From Xenoacremonium recifei (taxonomy: Eukaryota > Ascomycota > Sordariomycetes > Hypocreales > Nectriaceae), in NCBI GenBank assembly GCA_012184525.1, contig WOFQ01000174.1:1-15510 (forward strand): a stretch of 15,510 bases of DNA, in the 5' to 3' direction. The notes beneath the pieces were generated by a model. That model ran no database searches. It was not told where the DNA came from and worked only from the letters and a program-made list of their open reading frames with translations. Positions within the stretch are counted from its first letter, which is position 1. Each line of letters begins with the position of its first letter. The position numbers and the translations under genes are program-made. Below, one piece after another: positions 13,801 to 15,510 of the stretch.

Positions 13801-15510
13801 CTCTGTTAACCAGTTTTTCGGAAATTCTTTTTCGGATAATTGAATTCCACTATAGGTGCATTTAACGTGCATTTCTTTATTCCAATCTTTTAAATCCTCG
13901 GACCATTCTGGAAATTGAAATAATAGTGTACGGATGGTATTTTTAGCTATTATCAATAAAGGTAAGATAAGATATTTTCGAAGAAGGGATTGGATTACTA
14001 GTAAAGAGCCTCTTATTACGTGAGCAAATAGAATGCTATCCCAGGCTTCTGCTATTTCTATCCGGGCTTTTTCCTCCCTTTTGTCCTTCTCTTTTTTCTC
14101 ACTTTCTTGTATCCTTTCTTCAGTATAATCTGAAATCACAAATTCTCTGTTTTTACATATCAAATGGATAAACATTCTTTTCATCATCTGCGAGATATCA
14201 AAAGAAAACAAAAAGGGTTTGTTTAGTCGGTCCAAAAAAAGAGGGGAATGTATGTTTGGTTGAAAGAGTTCCCAAGTAATTGTTTTACGTCTTTGAGGGC
14301 GCATGGAACCTTTTATTATGTCACGACGAAAGTCTGGTTGTTGTGAATAACGTATTAAAGCTATTTCTCTTTCGACTCGCTTAGCATTAGGATTATTGTC
14401 TCCATGATTAGTATTAATAGTATCTTTCGTATTATTGTACGTATCCCTATTCTCTGTAAAAATTATTACACGTTTGTATTTTCTTGAACGAATTTCATAA
14501 CCCTTTAGCGCAATTTCTTCATGTTCTCTTTCTTGTTGTTCCAACTCGTTGATTAATTTGTATGACCATCGAGGAACTTTTTTACGTATTTCAGTTATTC
14601 CAATTTTTTTTTTTGTTATTATATCCTTTGGATCAGCTAAAACCGTATCGAAGAAAAATTTTAAAATTTTTCTTCGATACTCTCCTCTTTGTTCGTGGTT
14701 TGAAAATGAAGAAAGTTCTTTAAAATTTAAACTTGATACTCCTTGTGTTTTTTCAGTAAATTTACTCATTAAATTCAATAAATACCTAATTTCGATTGAA
14801 AACGCTTTTCTATCAAATGTATCTATTGTTTGTTTTTGATTAACTTCTCGATAATTAGGATTAAAAAAGAGACCGTGAATTCTATTTATCCTTATCCAGG
14901 GTGGGTCTATATACTTCTTTCTTGAAGTTTCATTTCTGAGTGGGAATAAAAACAACTTTTTGATCCTTCCGCGTGAGGGACCATTCAATAAAGGATCCAA
15001 AATTTTCGGTAAGTATTCTTTTGTATTTTTACACAATCTAGTTCGTTTTTCGAGTAAAGTAAAAGCTAAAAAATGGAAATCTTGCGTTTCTACTTTATTT
15101 CTAAATTCATTATTTAGTTTGTTCTTTTTTTGTTCATTCATATAACCCCAACGATTATATAATTCTGGAGAGGTCTTTTTTTCTGTTGTGAATATAGGCA
15201 TTTTTCTTTCTATCAGGTCGAAAAAAAAGGACAAACTCGGTAGGTATGCAAAAGGAATTTTTTGTTTTCCATCACTTAGGCATGTATAAAAAAAAAATTG
15301 TGACATTTCATTTCTTACAGCCTTTTCTCTTCCGTTGTTTTTTATATATCGAAATGGGCGATGCCATCGTTTATAGTCAAAAAGTATAGTTACAAGAGGT
15401 TTTTCAAACCAAAAGATATTTTTATCTTGAAATATTTCGAACAGAGGGTTTTCTTGATTCTCATCTAGATAAAAAATATCCTTTTTTTTTCCATTCACAT
15501 TTCCTTTTTT
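10813..15510 (-). CDS. ycf1: Ycf1 / Tic214, C-terminal part (5' end outside window)
   Basis: The last 1565 codons of ycf1, open without interruption to the right edge. The N-terminal membrane domain, probably a few hundred residues given the usual 1800-1900 total, lies beyond it. The visible protein opens near the conserved block FWFEKPLVTILFDYKRWHRP, followed by RNEMSQFFFYTC, and ends in the family tail RYWFDTNNGSRFNMVRIHMYPRFKTL-type segment. It is rich in Lys, Asn, Ile and Phe with many poly-Lys stretches, typical of this fast-evolving gene. Ycf1 is essential in tobacco and has been identified as Tic214 of the 1-MDa inner-envelope protein import complex, a role that has been debated. A GTG at 15496-15498 is not the real start. 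The frame holds several homopolymers and a 36-bp palindrome. Confidence 0.96.
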   Translation of the reverse strand, partial: KKGNVNGKKKDIFYLDENQENPLFEIFQDKNIFWFEKPLVTILFDYKRWHRPFRYIKNNGREKAVRNEMSQFFFYTCLSDGKQKIPFAYLPSLSFFFDLIERKMPIFTTEKKTSPELYNRWGYMNEQKKNKLNNEFRNKVETQDFHFLAFTLLEKRTRLCKNTKEYLPKILDPLLNGPSRGRIKKLFLFPLRNETSRKKYIDPPWIRINRIHGLFFNPNYREVNQKQTIDTFDRKAFSIEIRYLLNLMSKFTEKTQGVSSLNFKELSSFSNHEQRGEYRRKILKFFFDTVLADPKDIITKKKIGITEIRKKVPRWSYKLINELEQQEREHEEIALKGYEIRSRKYKRVIIFTENRDTYNNTKDTINTNHGDNNPNAKRVEREIALIRYSQQPDFRRDIIKGSMRPQRRKTITWELFQPNIHSPLFLDRLNKPFLFSFDISQMMKRMFIHLICKNREFVISDYTEERIQESEKKEKDKREEKARIEIAEAWDSILFAHVIRGSLLVIQSLLRKYLILPLLIIAKNTIRTLLFQFPEWSEDLKDWNKEMHVKCTYSGIQLSEKEFPKNWLTEGIQIKILFPFRLKPWHRAKFQCPQKGPIKEKKGKKKNFCFLTVFGMETEFPFGSNKKRTSLFDFKPICKKLEEKVRKFTKKCFLVIRILKKRTKFSLKFTKSKESKKRVSKKSPFFFFSFKIKELITILLVFSGLDELNETKKDFITNKKTIDESAIQIIPMGWTNSSLAEARMQALTNKKRTIINQIQKKKKEKKVISKKKRSPNKITYGTKRFGSLKNLLKIRNGRVVRKFHYFRKIFIEKIYIDIFLSIIQIPRMNAELFLESARNLIDKYIYNNDENHENAAIDKVNQNTIHFISNIKKSLTKISNKKTRVFRDLSSLSQAYVFYKLSQTQFFNLAKVRSALQYHDYGTTFFLKKKRKDFFEVQEIFQCQLRHKKPNTSIINQWKNWLKAVHYQYDFSQIRWSRLVPQKWGNIITQGYISENQDLKKSDSYEKDLLIQYEKKKNFEAESLLNQQKNFKKHYRYDLLAYKSINYEDPKDSYIFSIFRFLLKKKKNQGIFLYNYKTYNHKFVHLPGDVPTNNYLGEDAIVDIEKNPARKFFDWKILRFCLICLRNKMDIKFWIDTGTKSNKKTKTVSNNYQIIDKIDKKSLFYLMLHQDEEINASPPKNLFDWMEMNERILTHSILNFELWFFPQICILYNAYKKNPRAIPIKLLLFDLNENVFEKNKINKKKKRDTFILSFSNEKKTIEVKNKNEEEKESERQADLGSVRLNQEKGLEEYFAGSDTKKKKKYKSSMEVELDFLLKRYFCFQLRWNASVNQRVLNNIKVFCLLLRLINPNEIAISSIQRREMSLDILLIPNNLSLTEFLKKGILIIEPVRLAVKNIRQFLMYQTINISVGHKSKHKINPRHQEKGCVDKTNLDESIAKQKRNTGNKNQNLDDFFVPEKTFLSQRRREFGSLISFNLKNSRGIHQINTKFFKGNNIKTCGNVSNKNKDFYRYKKKKKRIQFKLVFWPNYRLEDLACMNRYWFDTNNGSRFNMVRIHMYPRFKTL
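13222..13235. repeat. 14-base poly-T tract within ycf1
   Basis: A run of 14 T on the plus strand, encoding lysines of ycf1. A similar run of 13 A lies at 13446-13458, encoding phenylalanines, and runs of 11 T lie at 10961-10971 and 12308-12318. All preserve the long reading frame, so they appear correctly sequenced, but they are slippage-prone sites in a coding region. Confidence 0.85.
14645..14680. repeat. 36-bp perfect palindrome within ycf1 coding sequence
   Basis: Bases 14645-14662 (GTATCGAAGAAAAATTTT) are exactly complementary to 14663-14680, with no spacer. The element encodes YRRKILKFFFDT in ycf1, so it lies in a translated segment. DNA could extrude a cruciform here, and the mRNA could fold into a long hairpin with a minimal loop. 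No other perfect palindrome of this length was noticed in the window. Confidence 0.9.

Noticed and set aside
11594..14839. Several plus-strand open frames of 94-124 codons opposite ycf1
   Set aside because: They are antisense shadows of the ycf1 frame, dominated by poly-Phe and poly-Ser translations of lysine-rich codons, without domains or ribosome binding sites.
15496..15498. GTG as the start of ycf1
   Set aside because: The frame stays open to the window edge and the protein lacks the Ycf1 membrane domain, so the gene simply continues outside the window.
1..15510. CRISPR array, insertion sequence, phage gene or other novel system
   Set aside because: Reading both strands I found only standard plastid genes in standard order, with no spaced repeat array, transposase, integrase or foreign-looking gene.

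Overview
The window is plastid (chloroplast) DNA: most of the small single-copy (SSC) region of a photosynthetic flowering plant. The gene order is the standard angiosperm one: rpl32, trnL-UAG and ccsA on the plus strand, facing ndhD, psaC, ndhE, ndhG, ndhI, ndhA, ndhH, rps15 and ycf1 on the minus strand. A long intact ycf1 excludes grasses. An ACG start for ndhD, complete ndh genes and retained rpl32 and rps15 suggest a (core) eudicot. I cannot name the species from the sequence alone.

Layout. 1-387 is the spacer towards ndhF, which lies outside the left edge. 388-2167 carries rpl32, trnL-UAG and ccsA. 2168-2418 is the convergent 3' region between ccsA and ndhD and is rich in stem-loops. 2419-10039 is the ndhH-ndhA-ndhI-ndhG-ndhE-psaC-ndhD cluster, read right to left, with ndhA split by a group II intron of about 1.16 kb. 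rps15 follows at 10150-10422. From 10813 to the right edge runs the C-terminal 1565 codons of ycf1, whose N-terminal membrane part is outside the window.

How the genes fit together. Six genes encode subunits of the plastid NDH complex, which carries cyclic electron flow around photosystem I: NdhH and NdhI in the stromal arm, NdhA, NdhE, NdhG and NdhD in the membrane. psaC encodes the terminal iron-sulfur subunit of photosystem I and sits inside this operon. ccsA serves heme attachment to c-type cytochromes. rpl32, rps15 and trnL-UAG serve plastid translation. ycf1 encodes Tic214, linked to protein import.

I found no novel system, mobile element, CRISPR array or foreign gene. The points worth a second look concern RNA-level control and structure: an ACG start codon in ndhD that needs C-to-U editing, further candidate editing codons in ndhA, ndhD and ndhE, strong stem-loops at 3' ends and at the psaC/ndhD junction, an ndhD stop codon buried in an 18-bp inverted repeat, a 6-bp tandem duplication adding Pro-Gln to NdhD, and a perfect 36-bp palindrome inside the ycf1 coding sequence.
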